Shown: positions 34,838-44,576, counted from the stretch's first letter. The stretch: DNA of 64,000 nt from Chitinophagales bacterium (GCA_020635995.1 JACJYS010000004.1:62001-126000); one strand, 5' to 3'. The notes: generated by a model from the sequence alone, not told the origin. Numbers and translations are program-made.

Positions 34838-35653
34838 ATGGCTTATACAAAGTTAAAAGCAAGAATACATGAAATAATTTTTGAGGCAGATACCAAAGCA
34901 GGTAAAAACTTTGATATTGTTTTATTAATACTTATTATTATAAGTATTGTAGCTACTATGTTAGAAACAGTAGCGAGTATTAAGTTAAATTATGGTGATT
35001 ATTTAATTAGCTTAGAGTGGGTTTTAACTATTGTTTTTACAATAGAATATATATTAAGGGTGTATAGTTCTAAAAAACCTATTTCTTACATTTTTAGCTT
35101 TTATGGTTTGGTAGATTTAATGTCTATATTCCCTACTTATTTTGGTATATTTTATCCTAATACCAGAGCCATGTCTATTATCCGTTCGTTAAGGCTGTTA
35201 AGGGTATTTCGTGTGCTTAAAATGGGGCAGTTTATTAATGCTAACGATACACTATTAGGTGCTTTAAAACAGAGTAGAAGCAAAATTATTGTCTTTTTAA
35301 TGACGGTATGTATTATTGTTTTTATAGTGGGAGCATTAATGTATGTTATAGAAGGAAAAAATGGTAGCGGTTTTGACAATATACCTGTTAGTATTTATTG
35401 GGCTATAGTTACCGTTACTACCGTTGGCTATGGCGATATTGCTCCTATTACACCATTGGGACAGTTTTTTGCTTCGGTATTAATGATAATTGGTTATGCC
35501 ATTATAGCTATACCCACAGGAATAGTGGGGAGCGAAATGGTTAAAGAAAGTAGAAAAGAAGAATTGTCAACGCAAGTATGCCACCATTGCCAAAAAGAAG
35601 ATCACAAAAGGGATGCTACATTTTGTTATAATTGTGGTTATAAATTAGATTAA
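34838..35653 (+). CDS. Voltage-gated-type K+ channel with C-terminal zinc ribbon
   Basis: 271-residue six-helix ion transporter. Seen: helices from about residue 25 to 205, an S4-like segment SIIRSLRLLRVFRVLKMGQF with regularly spaced Arg, pore helix and selectivity filter TVTTVGYGDIAP, then a cytosolic tail ending in a zinc ribbon, CHHCQKEDHKRD and FCYNCGYKL (two Cys-x2-Cys pairs). Start ATG 34838 is chosen over TTG 34829 because a -7 promoter box covers the TTG. The downstream Hsp15 gene begins right after its stop. The zinc ribbon tail recurs in Bacteroidetes channels from memory; its role is unknown. Confidence 0.9.
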   Translation: MAYTKLKARIHEIIFEADTKAGKNFDIVLLILIIISIVATMLETVASIKLNYGDYLISLEWVLTIVFTIEYILRVYSSKKPISYIFSFYGLVDLMSIFPTYFGIFYPNTRAMSIIRSLRLLRVFRVLKMGQFINANDTLLGALKQSRSKIIVFLMTVCIIVFIVGALMYVIEGKNGSGFDNIPVSIYWAIVTVTTVGYGDIAPITPLGQFFASVLMIIGYAIIAIPTGIVGSEMVKESRKEELSTQVCHHCQKEDHKRDATFCYNCGYKLD

Positions 35654-36055
35654 ATGGAAAAATTGCGTGTAGATAAATATTTGTGGGCAATTAGGCTTTA
35701 TAAAACAAGAACAGCATCAAGCAAAGCTTGCGAAGCAGGGCATGTAAAGCAAGGAAATGATAAATTAAAAGCTTCTTCAAAAATTCAAGAGGGCGATAAA
35801 CTTACAGTAAGAGTTAATCATATAAATAGAGAAATAGAAGTAGTAAAATTAATAAATAAAAGAGTGGGAGCGGCTATAGCTCAAGAGTGTTATACCGACC
35901 ATACTCCACCAGAAGCGTTAATGGTTCATAAAATGAAATCGGCTTTTTTGCTACCCAATGCATACAGAGATAAAGGCACAGGGCGACCTACAAAAAAGGA
36001 TAGGAGAGAGATAGATAAATTTAAAGACATTGATAATTTAGAAGATATAGAATGA
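35654..36055 (+). CDS. hslR: S4-domain RNA-binding protein, Hsp15 family
   Basis: 133 residues. Seen: the S4 motif LRVDKYLWAIRLYKTRTAS, AGHVKQGNDKLKASSKIQ, EGDKLTVRV, and a basic C-terminus (KGTGRPTKKDRREIDKF) typical of Hsp15. It binds stalled 50S subunits carrying nascent-chain tRNA in E. coli. ATG abuts the K+ channel stop, and the SDR ATG overlaps its own stop by 4 bases, so three genes are translated in series. Confidence 0.92.
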   Translation: MEKLRVDKYLWAIRLYKTRTASSKACEAGHVKQGNDKLKASSKIQEGDKLTVRVNHINREIEVVKLINKRVGAAIAQECYTDHTPPEALMVHKMKSAFLLPNAYRDKGTGRPTKKDRREIDKFKDIDNLEDIE

Positions 36056-36897
36056 AACACACTATAATAACCGGAGCAAATGCAGGAATTGGCTTTGCTA
36101 CCGCAAAAGGATTGCTTGAAAAAGGCTTTAAAGTTTCTATGTTTTGTAGAAATATAGACAAAGCAGAAGAAGCAAAAAAAGAATTAATTAAGTTAACAGG
36201 CAATAAAGAAATAGATATTTTTCAAATAGATTTTTCTTCATTACAATCAATAAAAACGGCTTGTAATGATTTTAAAGCAAAATATAATTCATTAGATGTT
36301 TTATTAAATAATGCAGGAGCAACTTTTGCCAAATTTGAGCTAAGCGAAGACGGCATAGAAAAAACAATGGCAGTAAATCATTTTGGTTATTTTGCTATGG
36401 CTTATTATTTGTTGCCACTATTAAAAAATACGCCTAATTCAAGAATAGTAAACGTGGCATCTAAAGCTCATTTTGGTAGTAAAATGAATTTTGAAACAAT
36501 AAACGCAGAAAAAGGATATTTTATTTATAATCAATATGAAAATTCCAAATTGGCTAATGTGTTGTTTACAAAATATTTAGCCGAAAAATTGAAAGACGAT
36601 AATATAACCGTTAATTGTTTGCATCCGGGAGTGGTAAAAACTCAAATAGGCAATAAAGCAGGAAACACCTTTTTTGGAATGGCTTGGAGTTTATTTGCCG
36701 CTTTTGGCATTAATACCGATAAAGGAGCCGAAACATCTATTTATTTGGCAAGCAATAAAAAAGTAGCTGACATTAGTGGTATGTATTTTGATAAAAAGAA
36801 AGCATATAAAGGTTCTGAACTTTCAAGAAATAAGCAATTACAGCAACAATTATGGGAGTGGAGTGAAAAGATGAGTGGTTTAGAATGGAGTTTTTAA
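36052..36897 (+). CDS. Short-chain dehydrogenase, retinol-dehydrogenase-like
   Basis: 281-residue classical SDR. Seen: TGANAGIGFATAKGLLEKGF (Gly-rich NAD(P) motif), LLNNAGATFAKFELS, VNVASKAHFG with the catalytic Ser region, and YENSKLANVLFTKYL with Y-x3-K, then HPGVVKTQIG. The pattern is that of the retinol/WW-domain oxidoreductase-like branch, which reduces diverse lipids or aldehydes. Overlaps hslR by 4 bases. Substrate unknown. Confidence 0.88.
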   Translation: MKHTIITGANAGIGFATAKGLLEKGFKVSMFCRNIDKAEEAKKELIKLTGNKEIDIFQIDFSSLQSIKTACNDFKAKYNSLDVLLNNAGATFAKFELSEDGIEKTMAVNHFGYFAMAYYLLPLLKNTPNSRIVNVASKAHFGSKMNFETINAEKGYFIYNQYENSKLANVLFTKYLAEKLKDDNITVNCLHPGVVKTQIGNKAGNTFFGMAWSLFAAFGINTDKGAETSIYLASNKKVADISGMYFDKKKAYKGSELSRNKQLQQQLWEWSEKMSGLEWSF

Positions 36898-36922
36898 TAA
36901 AAGTGTGTATAACAAATTTTTA

Positions 36923-39900
36923 ATGAAGAGATTTTTAGTACTTGCGTTATTTGTAATAAATTCATTATGTGCCCAAACCAATATAAGTGGTACAATTAAC
37001 AGCTATGCAGCAGTTACAAATATAGATATACAAAGTTGTGTTAGTAATAATATTACAGTAGATGATGCAACAGGGTTTAGTATAGGCGATACGGTTTTAA
37101 TTATACAAATGCAAGGAGCTACTATTGATGTGAGTAACTCTGCTACTTTTGGAGATGTAACAAATATAGGTAATGCCGGAAACTATGAGAAAAACTATAT
37201 AAGTGCCATTAGCGGCAATGTTTTTACTTTAGGATTTGAATTGTTAAACACTTATGATGTTGCAGGAAAAGTGCAAATAGTTAATATACCTCATTATATA
37301 GGAAATGTAAATGTAAATGGAGTGCTTACGGCTATGGCATGGAATGGAAACAAAGGAGGCGTATTAGCATTTTCTTGTAGTGGAGATGTAACTATGTCAA
37401 GCAATATTAATGTTAGTGGTTTAGGGTTTAGAGGGGGCGGAATTATTCCCGCACCAACTGTGGGAGTAAGTCAAAGTTGCGGTTTTCTTGGAACAGATGG
37501 ATGTGTAGGGGTAAATTATTTTTATAATAATACGTCTGTTTATGCTGTAGATAAAGGAGAAGGCATATCTGTACTTAATGCTAACTATCAAAGAGGTAAA
37601 GGTAAAAATGCTAATGGTGGTGGTGGTGGTGGAATTGAAGCGGGAGGCGGAGGAGGTGGGGCCAATATTGGTAATGGAGGCTACGGAGGTGGTTGTAATG
37701 AAAAAAGTTGTCCAACTACTTTCGGATGTTCTTGTAATGCTAGTGTTGTAGCAGGATTAGGAGCGATAGGATTGTCTTTTACTAATAAAGTATTTTTAGG
37801 TGGAGGAAGTGGAGCAGGAAATAATGGAAATGGCAATCAGTATTGGAACACACCGTATTGTTTAGGACTTGCTGGCGGAGGAATTATTTATATAAAAGCT
37901 AATCAAATTGTAGGCAATGCCAATTCTATTACAGCCCAAGGAATAGATGGTGTAGATTTAAGTGCATCGGGAGCAGGAACAATGGGAACATCTGGAGGAG
38001 GAGGAGGAGGTTCTATTTTATTAGAAGCAAATAATATTGATAATGTTACTATAAATGTTAATGGAGGAAGAGGTAACGATTCAAGAAAAACATCAGGTTC
38101 TTCTAATGCTACAGGAGGCTCAGGCGGAGGAGGAGGCGGAGGTCTAATTTCTTATAGTGGAGCAAGTTTTCTTGGTACTGTTTCTGCAAACGTGAGTGGA
38201 GGAATAGCAGGAAATAGCTATGACAGAGAAGGAGATTTACGTTTAGCACCATATAAAGGTGTTGACGGAACAAATGGAACAACATCATTTAACTATTCTA
38301 TCCCTTTCTCAAATAGTATTTTTTCTACAGGAACGGTTATTGCAGGAGGTACATTAAATACGCCTATAAATACTTGTGTAGGCGATTCTGTTTATTTTAC
38401 TTTTTCTACTAACCCTACAAGTGGACAAAGTTATGTGTGGCAAGTAGATAGTAGCGGTACATGGGAATATTTAAGCAATAATGCAACTTTTGTAAATACC
38501 ACTTCTCAAAATTTGAGTATTAGAACTGTAGTAAGTTCAATGAGCACGCATCAATACAGATTAATGGTTTATAATTCTTGCGATAGCGTTTATTCTACTG
38601 TGGCTACATTAAGTATAGGTGCAAGCCCAACTATAAGTATTCAACCTTTAAATTATACTACTTGTGCCAGTTCTAATGCTTTATTTTATGTAAGTGCCAC
38701 AAATGCCGATGCATACCAATGGCAATTGTTTGATGGTACTAATTGGAATAATTTAAGTAATAATGCCACATATACGGGAGTTACTAATGATTCTTTAACC
38801 GTAAATAATGTTACTACCGGTTTTAATGGGAATTTGTACAGAGTTATTGCATCAAATTCTTGTACTTCTGTTAATTCTAATTCTGCCGAATTAATTATAG
38901 ATAATCAGCCAATAGTTGCCACAGCCATGTTAGATACTATTAAAGTTTGCTCTGGAACAGATACCATTTTAGTCGCCAACTATACAGGGCAGGTAGATAG
39001 TGTACAATGGCAAGTAGATGAAGGCAGTGGTTTTATAGATTTAGTTAATAATGCCAATTATCAAAATGTGCATAATGATACTTTGGTCTTCCAAAACATT
39101 TCACAGGCTTTTGATGGCTACATATACCGAGCTTTATTATTCAATAATTGCGGTAGCAGTGCTGTTAGCGAAGAAATTATCCTATCGGTTTTTGATGCAC
39201 CTTCTGTTTCCGTTAATCCATTAACTAATGCTTGCGAAGGACAAGGGGTATTTGTATCTATTAGTAATTTAACAGGTTCTAACATAACTTACCAATGGCA
39301 GGTAGATACTACAGGCGTATGGCAAAATTTGGGAGATTCTTTAGGATATTCTAATACTACAGGAAACTTTTTAGGCTTTTCAAGTAGTATAACGCACCCC
39401 AGTATTAATACAGATAATTATCGGGTGCAAATTACTACAGACTGTGGGATGGCAGTTTCTAATGTTTTTCGTTTAAATGTTTCTCCAGCACCACAAATTA
39501 GTATTCAACCTATAAATGATTCGGTTTGTATTGGAGATAATGCTCAATTTTTTATTCAAGGCAATAATATAGATTCTTTTCAATGGCAAAATAATCAAAG
39601 TGGTTCTTATGCTAATTTAGTAGATGGTGTAAAATTTTCTGGCGTTCATAATGATACTTTAACTATAAATAATATCCAGAGTTCTGATTTGGGTATTTTA
39701 TATAGAGTTCGTATTTATGGTGTAAATCATACATGTACTCATGTAACAAGCACTACAGTTCAAATATTTTTAAGTGATACCGTACAAATAACTCAGCAAG
39801 CTACAGATGAAACCGTATGTGCAGGAAATTCAACTTCTTTTGCCATAAATGCCATAAATGCAAATTCTTATCAATGGCAAGTAGATGAAGGTAGCGGATT

Positions 39901-42370
39901 TATAAATTTAACAAACAATACAAATTATGCTGGTGTAAATACAGATTCTTTACACCTAAATAATATTCCTCAAACTTTTGATGGTTATATTTTTAGATGC
40001 GTAGTAAGTAATAATTGTGGTTCTTCAAATACTAATCAATATACACTTACCGTAAATAATACGCAAACTTACAACCAAAACGTGGTGCTTTGTTATAATG
40101 ATTCTTTAGTGTTAAACAATGGTACTGTTGTTCATAATACTGGTGTTTATAATGACACTATTGCTAATGGTTTGTGCGATTCTATAATTACTTATAATGT
40201 TACAGCCTTACCTATTGTTTCCAGTACAAGTTCTGAACAAATATGTGCTAACGATAGCTTCCAAATGAACAATGGAACTTTTGTTTATAATCAAGGTATG
40301 TATGTAGATACTTTTTTAAATGCCACAGCTCAAAATTGCGATAGTTTTCATTATGTAAATTTGAGCATAATACCTTTAGTTTATGATACAGTACTTCAAA
40401 ATATATGCAGTGGAGATACCTTTATTTCTCCTAATGGAAATGCAATATGGAATAATGGTTTTGTAACCGATACTTTTAATACTGCTCAGTGCGATTCTTT
40501 TGTCAGCTATAATGTTTCCTTATTGCCAATTTCAAATACTACATCTACTATAAATATTTGTAGTAATGACAGTTTATTATTGCAAAATGGAACTTATGTT
40601 AATACCGCAGGAATGTATATAGATACATTTACTAATGCTACTACTCAAGGTTGCGATAGTTTGCATTATATTAATTTAACGGTGTCTAATCCGCATTTTG
40701 ATACACTGTACCAAAATATTTGTACAGGAGATACCTTTATTTCTCCTAATGGGCAAGAGTTAATAACCAACGGAAACGTAACCGACACAATAAATGGTAT
40801 GGTTTGCGATTCTTTTGTTACTTATAATATTTCTTTGTCGCCTTTAAATTTTGATACCATTTTTGCTACCATTTGCTCTAATGAAAATTACACTTTACCA
40901 AGTGGAATAATAGTTAACACAACGGGAGCATATAATGATACTATTTCCGTTGCCACTTCTTGCGATAGCATTATTACTACTAATTTAACGGTATTGCAAA
41001 CAAGCTCTTCAAGTTATACAGATACCATTTGCTCAATTAATGAAAGCTATACTTTGCCAAGCGGTACAGTTGTAGTAGGAGAAGGAATTTATTTTGATAC
41101 TATTCCGAATGTTGCATTCTGTGATAGTTTTATTACCATAAATCTAAATTATTTGCCCAAAATAAATGCTACCACTATTTATAGAACTTTTTGTAATGGA
41201 GAAAGTTATGTTTTGCCAAGTGGAAGAATAGTATTTAACTCCGGTGTTTATAATGATACAGTTGTTACTTCATTAGGTTGTGATTCTATTATGACCTTTA
41301 ATTTAGTAGAAGAATTGCCTTTAAGTATAACTAATCAAAGTACTGATGTGGAAGTTTGTGAAGGAGAAAATGCTACTTTATTTGTAGTGGCTACAGGTGC
41401 TAATATTCAATATCAATGGCAAGAAAATGGATTGGATATGGCAGGACAAACAACGTCAAGTTTAACTTTAAATAATGTAATTACAGGAAATTTATATAAT
41501 GTAGTGGTGTATAATAATTGTGATACTTTATATAGTCAAAATATAAGTGTGGATTTATATGAAGAAGCTACCGTTTTAAGTCAGTCTGAAAATATAGAAC
41601 AGTGTGGAGGGTTTTCTTTTATAGTTTTTGTAGAAGCAAATAATGTTACAGCATATCAATGGCAAATAGACGAAGGAAATGGTTTTGTTAATTTGAATAA
41701 TGGAAGTTTAAATGGAACTACTACACAAATAACAGGAGCAAACAATGATACGCTTATTATTTCAAATTATGATACTGATATTTCGGGCTCAGTTTTTAAT
41801 GTAGTAATGACTACCCAATGCGGAGAAACTTTAAATTTTAATTCAGTAAGTGCAATTATAACTCAAGCTGTTGTGTTAGATAATACTCAAAATGATACTA
41901 CAATTTGTACTCACGAAATTAATCCAATTACAGTTTCTTATGTTAGTGGCTCAGCCGTATGGAGCAATGGAGATTATGGTCAAACTTTTACGCCAACAGA
42001 AACAGGCGTATATACAGTTGAATTTACAGATGCTAATAATTGTCCTAATTCTGATAAAATTTATGTAGAAATTAAAGATTGTTTGGCTGATTGTGCTGTA
42101 TTTATGCCTACAGGATTTTCTCCTAATAATTCGGGCGTAAATGATGTGTTAAAAGCTATTTATAATTGTGATATTGATTTCTTTGAATTTTCTATTTATA
42201 ACAGATATGGCGAAAAAGTATTTTATACTAATGATTTCACTATTGGCTGGGACGGAACTTACAGAGGTAAAGATGCCGAAATAGGTATTTATACTTGGCA
42301 TTTAGAATATAAGTTTACAGACAAAACTAATACTGAATCTTTAAATGGAAATACCACTCTAATTAGATGA
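36923..42370 (+). CDS. Giant secreted Ig-like repeat protein with T9SS type B sorting domain
   Basis: 1815 residues from ATG 36923 (MKRFLVLALFVINSLCAQ, signal peptide); the in-frame GTG at 36905 adds 6 residues and is less likely. Regions: an N-terminal beta domain (to ~230); a Gly-rich stretch (~230-460) with G6-G7 runs; several ~90-residue Ig-like modules (QWQVDEGSGFINLTNN-type, each closing with CG/CD and a QW-Q motif) at ~480-1100; a second series of ~75-85-residue modules with CSGDTFISPNG / VTDTF...CDSF patterns at ~1100-1480; two more Ig-like modules; and a final ~90-residue gliding-motility-type C-terminal domain beginning VFMPTGFSPNNSGVNDV and ending in LNGNTTLIR. This predicts export through the type IX system and attachment or release at the cell surface. 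Likely adhesin. Confidence 0.88.
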   Translation: MKRFLVLALFVINSLCAQTNISGTINSYAAVTNIDIQSCVSNNITVDDATGFSIGDTVLIIQMQGATIDVSNSATFGDVTNIGNAGNYEKNYISAISGNVFTLGFELLNTYDVAGKVQIVNIPHYIGNVNVNGVLTAMAWNGNKGGVLAFSCSGDVTMSSNINVSGLGFRGGGIIPAPTVGVSQSCGFLGTDGCVGVNYFYNNTSVYAVDKGEGISVLNANYQRGKGKNANGGGGGGIEAGGGGGGANIGNGGYGGGCNEKSCPTTFGCSCNASVVAGLGAIGLSFTNKVFLGGGSGAGNNGNGNQYWNTPYCLGLAGGGIIYIKANQIVGNANSITAQGIDGVDLSASGAGTMGTSGGGGGGSILLEANNIDNVTINVNGGRGNDSRKTSGSSNATGGSGGGGGGGLISYSGASFLGTVSANVSGGIAGNSYDREGDLRLAPYKGVDGTNGTTSFNYSIPFSNSIFSTGTVIAGGTLNTPINTCVGDSVYFTFSTNPTSGQSYVWQVDSSGTWEYLSNNATFVNTTSQNLSIRTVVSSMSTHQYRLMVYNSCDSVYSTVATLSIGASPTISIQPLNYTTCASSNALFYVSATNADAYQWQLFDGTNWNNLSNNATYTGVTNDSLTVNNVTTGFNGNLYRVIASNSCTSVNSNSAELIIDNQPIVATAMLDTIKVCSGTDTILVANYTGQVDSVQWQVDEGSGFIDLVNNANYQNVHNDTLVFQNISQAFDGYIYRALLFNNCGSSAVSEEIILSVFDAPSVSVNPLTNACEGQGVFVSISNLTGSNITYQWQVDTTGVWQNLGDSLGYSNTTGNFLGFSSSITHPSINTDNYRVQITTDCGMAVSNVFRLNVSPAPQISIQPINDSVCIGDNAQFFIQGNNIDSFQWQNNQSGSYANLVDGVKFSGVHNDTLTINNIQSSDLGILYRVRIYGVNHTCTHVTSTTVQIFLSDTVQITQQATDETVCAGNSTSFAINAINANSYQWQVDEGSGFINLTNNTNYAGVNTDSLHLNNIPQTFDGYIFRCVVSNNCGSSNTNQYTLTVNNTQTYNQNVVLCYNDSLVLNNGTVVHNTGVYNDTIANGLCDSIITYNVTALPIVSSTSSEQICANDSFQMNNGTFVYNQGMYVDTFLNATAQNCDSFHYVNLSIIPLVYDTVLQNICSGDTFISPNGNAIWNNGFVTDTFNTAQCDSFVSYNVSLLPISNTTSTINICSNDSLLLQNGTYVNTAGMYIDTFTNATTQGCDSLHYINLTVSNPHFDTLYQNICTGDTFISPNGQELITNGNVTDTINGMVCDSFVTYNISLSPLNFDTIFATICSNENYTLPSGIIVNTTGAYNDTISVATSCDSIITTNLTVLQTSSSSYTDTICSINESYTLPSGTVVVGEGIYFDTIPNVAFCDSFITINLNYLPKINATTIYRTFCNGESYVLPSGRIVFNSGVYNDTVVTSLGCDSIMTFNLVEELPLSITNQSTDVEVCEGENATLFVVATGANIQYQWQENGLDMAGQTTSSLTLNNVITGNLYNVVVYNNCDTLYSQNISVDLYEEATVLSQSENIEQCGGFSFIVFVEANNVTAYQWQIDEGNGFVNLNNGSLNGTTTQITGANNDTLIISNYDTDISGSVFNVVMTTQCGETLNFNSVSAIITQAVVLDNTQNDTTICTHEINPITVSYVSGSAVWSNGDYGQTFTPTETGVYTVEFTDANNCPNSDKIYVEIKDCLADCAVFMPTGFSPNNSGVNDVLKAIYNCDIDFFEFSIYNRYGEKVFYTNDFTIGWDGTYRGKDAEIGIYTWHLEYKFTDKTNTESLNGNTTLIR

Positions 42371-42456
42371 TTTTCTCTTTTAAAGGGATAAAAAAATAAT
42401 TATTTTCCCTTTTGTAAGGAAAATTTATATAAAATATTTCCTTTTTTAAAGGAAAA
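42371..42456. promoter_or_regulatory. Three similar dyads spaced exactly 33 bp, ahead of the AAA ATPase gene
   Basis: AAGG blocks fall at 42483-minus positions 42383-42386, 42416-42419 and 42449-42452, i.e. 33 bp apart twice. Each belongs to a dyad of the form TCYYTTTTnnAAGGRA: TCTCTTTTAAAGGGA (42374-42388 area), TCCCTTTTGTAAGGA (42406-42420), TTCCTTTTTTAAAGGAA (42438-42454). The last is an 8-bp-arm palindrome ending 6 bases before the -7 box. They may be operators or, for the first, a terminator for the adhesin gene. Confidence 0.5.
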
Positions 42457-42460
42457 TTCA

Positions 42461-42468
42461 TACATTTG
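42461..42468 (+). promoter_or_regulatory. -7 promoter element for the AAA ATPase gene
   Basis: TACATTTG matches TAnnTTTG; four bases then separate it from ATG 42473, implying a leaderless transcript. The third dyad of the 33-bp array occupies the usual -33 region. Confidence 0.5.
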
Positions 42469-42472
42469 CTAT

Positions 42473-43774
42473 ATGAGAAAAGGTATAGTAAAGGATATTA
42501 TAGTAGATAATCAAGAAGAAGATTATAGCCATATATACGCAAGAGATATTATTTTGCCTATAAAAACTAATAAAATAATAAGTCTTACGGGTGTTAGGCG
42601 GTGTGGTAAAACGCACGTTTTATTTCATACTATAAAAAAACTATTAGAAGAAGGCGTAGAAAAGCAGAATATATTGCATATAAATTTTGAAGATGAAAGA
42701 ATAGATTGGGAAACTGCCGATTTAGATTTAATACTTCAAGCTTATACCGAATTGCACCCAAATATCAATTTAAAAGAATGTTATTTCTTTTTTGATGAAA
42801 TACAAAATGTAAAAGACTGGCAAAAGTTTATAAGAAGAGTAGATGATTCTGTAAGTAAAAACATATTTATAACAGGCTCAAATTCTTCAATGTTGAGTAG
42901 CGATATAGCTACAAGTTTAAGAGGGCGAAACATAAATTATGAAATATTCCCCTTGTCATTTTCTGAATATTTGAGATTTAATAAGATGTCAACTAATTAT
43001 GTTGGTACAAAACAAAAAAGCGAAATAAACAGACTGTTTCAAAAATACTTAAAAGAAGGTGGATTTCCGGAATTAATCAATTTATCTGATGATGTTAAAC
43101 AGAAAACACTGCAAGAATATTTTTACGTAATGTTGTATAAAGACATTATAGAACGCTATGAAGTTAGCAATCCTACTACGCTTAAATATTTCTTAAATAG
43201 GGTTTTAGTAAATGTAGGAAAACCCACATCTGTACACAAAATATATAATGAGTTAAAATCGGGTGGATATAAAGTTTCTAAAAACACTTTGTACGATTTT
43301 TTAGAATATTCAGAAGCAGTTTATTTGAATTTTGCTCTTCAAAAATTTGATTATTCATTAATAAAAAGAGAAAGTGCAGACAAAAAAAACTACTTTATAG
43401 ATAATGGATTAATGAACGCTTTAACTTTTAAGTTTTCTAAAGATTACGGTATGTTGTTAGAAAATTTAGTTTACTTACATCTCAGAAGGATGTATAAAAA
43501 TGAACTGTTTTACTACAAAAACGGAAAAGAGTGCGATTTTGTAATATTTGAAAAAGAAAAAGTAAAACACTTAATACAAGTTTGCTACAATACTGAAGAT
43601 ACAGATACTTTAAATAGAGAAGTGAAGAGTTTAATATATACAGCTAAAAAATTAGATAAAAAAGAAGGTATAATAATAACTTTAAACGATACTGAAAGAA
43701 TAATAGAGGAAGGTCAATTTAAAATAACTATAATGCCTATAATTAAATTTTTGCTAACAAATATTTTAGATTAA
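42473..43774 (+). CDS. AAA ATPase with DUF4143 (AAA_14-DUF4143 family)
   Basis: 433 residues. Seen: Walker A LTGVRRCGKTHVLF (about residues 39-52), Walker B CYFFFDEIQNVKDWQ, the sensor ITGSNSSML, FPLSFSEYL and FQKYLKEGGFPELI, typical of AAA_14. The C-terminal DUF4143 half has KNYFIDNGLMNAL and KECDFVIFEKEKVKHLIQVCYN, a degenerate nuclease-like (PD-(D/E)XK-fold) strand pair without the Lys. These ATPases are widespread in Bacteroidota, often vary between strains and have unknown roles; some are thought to be linked to mobile or defence functions. It stands alone with its own promoter and a striking dyad array. Confidence 0.88.
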   Translation: MRKGIVKDIIVDNQEEDYSHIYARDIILPIKTNKIISLTGVRRCGKTHVLFHTIKKLLEEGVEKQNILHINFEDERIDWETADLDLILQAYTELHPNINLKECYFFFDEIQNVKDWQKFIRRVDDSVSKNIFITGSNSSMLSSDIATSLRGRNINYEIFPLSFSEYLRFNKMSTNYVGTKQKSEINRLFQKYLKEGGFPELINLSDDVKQKTLQEYFYVMLYKDIIERYEVSNPTTLKYFLNRVLVNVGKPTSVHKIYNELKSGGYKVSKNTLYDFLEYSEAVYLNFALQKFDYSLIKRESADKKNYFIDNGLMNALTFKFSKDYGMLLENLVYLHLRRMYKNELFYYKNGKECDFVIFEKEKVKHLIQVCYNTEDTDTLNREVKSLIYTAKKLDKKEGIIITLNDTERIIEEGQFKITIMPIIKFLLTNILD

Positions 43775-43796
43775 GGTTAAAAAAGCAATATTCCCT

Positions 43797-43804
43797 TATT
43801 TTTG
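43797..43804 (+). promoter_or_regulatory. -7 promoter element for surE
   Basis: TATTTTTG matches TAnnTTTG; four bases separate it from ATG 43809, so the surE-lpxB transcript is probably leaderless. Confidence 0.5.
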
Positions 43805-43808
43805 CTTT

Positions 43809-44576
43809 ATGGAAAATAAAAAACCTTTAATTTTAGTAACTAATGATGATGGAATTACTGCACCGGGCATAAGAGCGTTGGTTGAAGTAGCCAAAGAGTT
43901 TGGAACAGTAGTAGTGGTAGCTCCCGATAGCCCACAGAGTGGCATGGGGCATGCTGTTACATTAAACAAGCCATTGCGTATGCATCCTTCTCAAGTTTTT
44001 GAGGGAATAGAATCTTATGAATGTTCCGGCACTCCGGTAGATTGTGTTAAAATAGCTGTAGATAAAGTACTAAACAGAAAACCCGATTTATGTGTTTCTG
44101 GTATTAATCACGGAAGCAATTCATCTATAAATATAATTTATTCCGGCACCATGTCGGCAGCCGTAGAAGCCGCTTTAGAAGATATTCCTTCTGTAGGCTT
44201 TTCTTTATGCGATTTTGCTTACGAAGCAGATTTTTCTGCGGCACAAGATGCCGCAAGAAAAATTATACCTCAAATATTAAGTAAAGGTTTGGCTCACAAT
44301 ACTTTATTAAATGTAAACGTTCCTAAAGGAACAAAAATAAATGGCATAAAAGTATGCCGACAAGCATACGCCAAGTGGGAAGAAGAATTTGATAAACGTC
44401 AAGACCCTCACGGGAGAGATTATTATTGGCTAACAGGAAAATTCGTAAACAAAGACAGAGGTCAAGATACAGACGAATGGGCTTTACAGCATGGTTACGT
44501 TTCTGTAGTGCCTGTGCAGTTTGATTTAACAGCACATCACGGTATTAATTTTATAAATGAAAACTGGGATATATGA
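43809..44576 (+). CDS. surE: 5'/3'-nucleotidase SurE
   Basis: Metal-dependent nucleoside monophosphatase, 255 residues. Seen: LVTNDDGITAPGIRAL (the catalytic Asp-Asp pair), VVVAPDSPQSGMGHAVTL, CSGTPVDCVKIAVDKV, and VSGINHGSNSSINIIYSGTMSAAVEA, all hallmark SurE. It begins a plus-strand run with a small membrane protein and lpxB, a frequent order in Bacteroidota. The downstream ATGA overlap (44573-44576) couples it to the next gene. Confidence 0.95.
   Translation: MENKKPLILVTNDDGITAPGIRALVEVAKEFGTVVVVAPDSPQSGMGHAVTLNKPLRMHPSQVFEGIESYECSGTPVDCVKIAVDKVLNRKPDLCVSGINHGSNSSINIIYSGTMSAAVEAALEDIPSVGFSLCDFAYEADFSAAQDAARKIIPQILSKGLAHNTLLNVNVPKGTKINGIKVCRQAYAKWEEEFDKRQDPHGRDYYWLTGKFVNKDRGQDTDEWALQHGYVSVVPVQFDLTAHHGINFINENWDI

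Noticed and set aside
36905..36922. GTG start for the giant adhesin
   Set aside because: The ATG at 36923 gives a clean signal peptide; the extra MYNKFL is unneeded.
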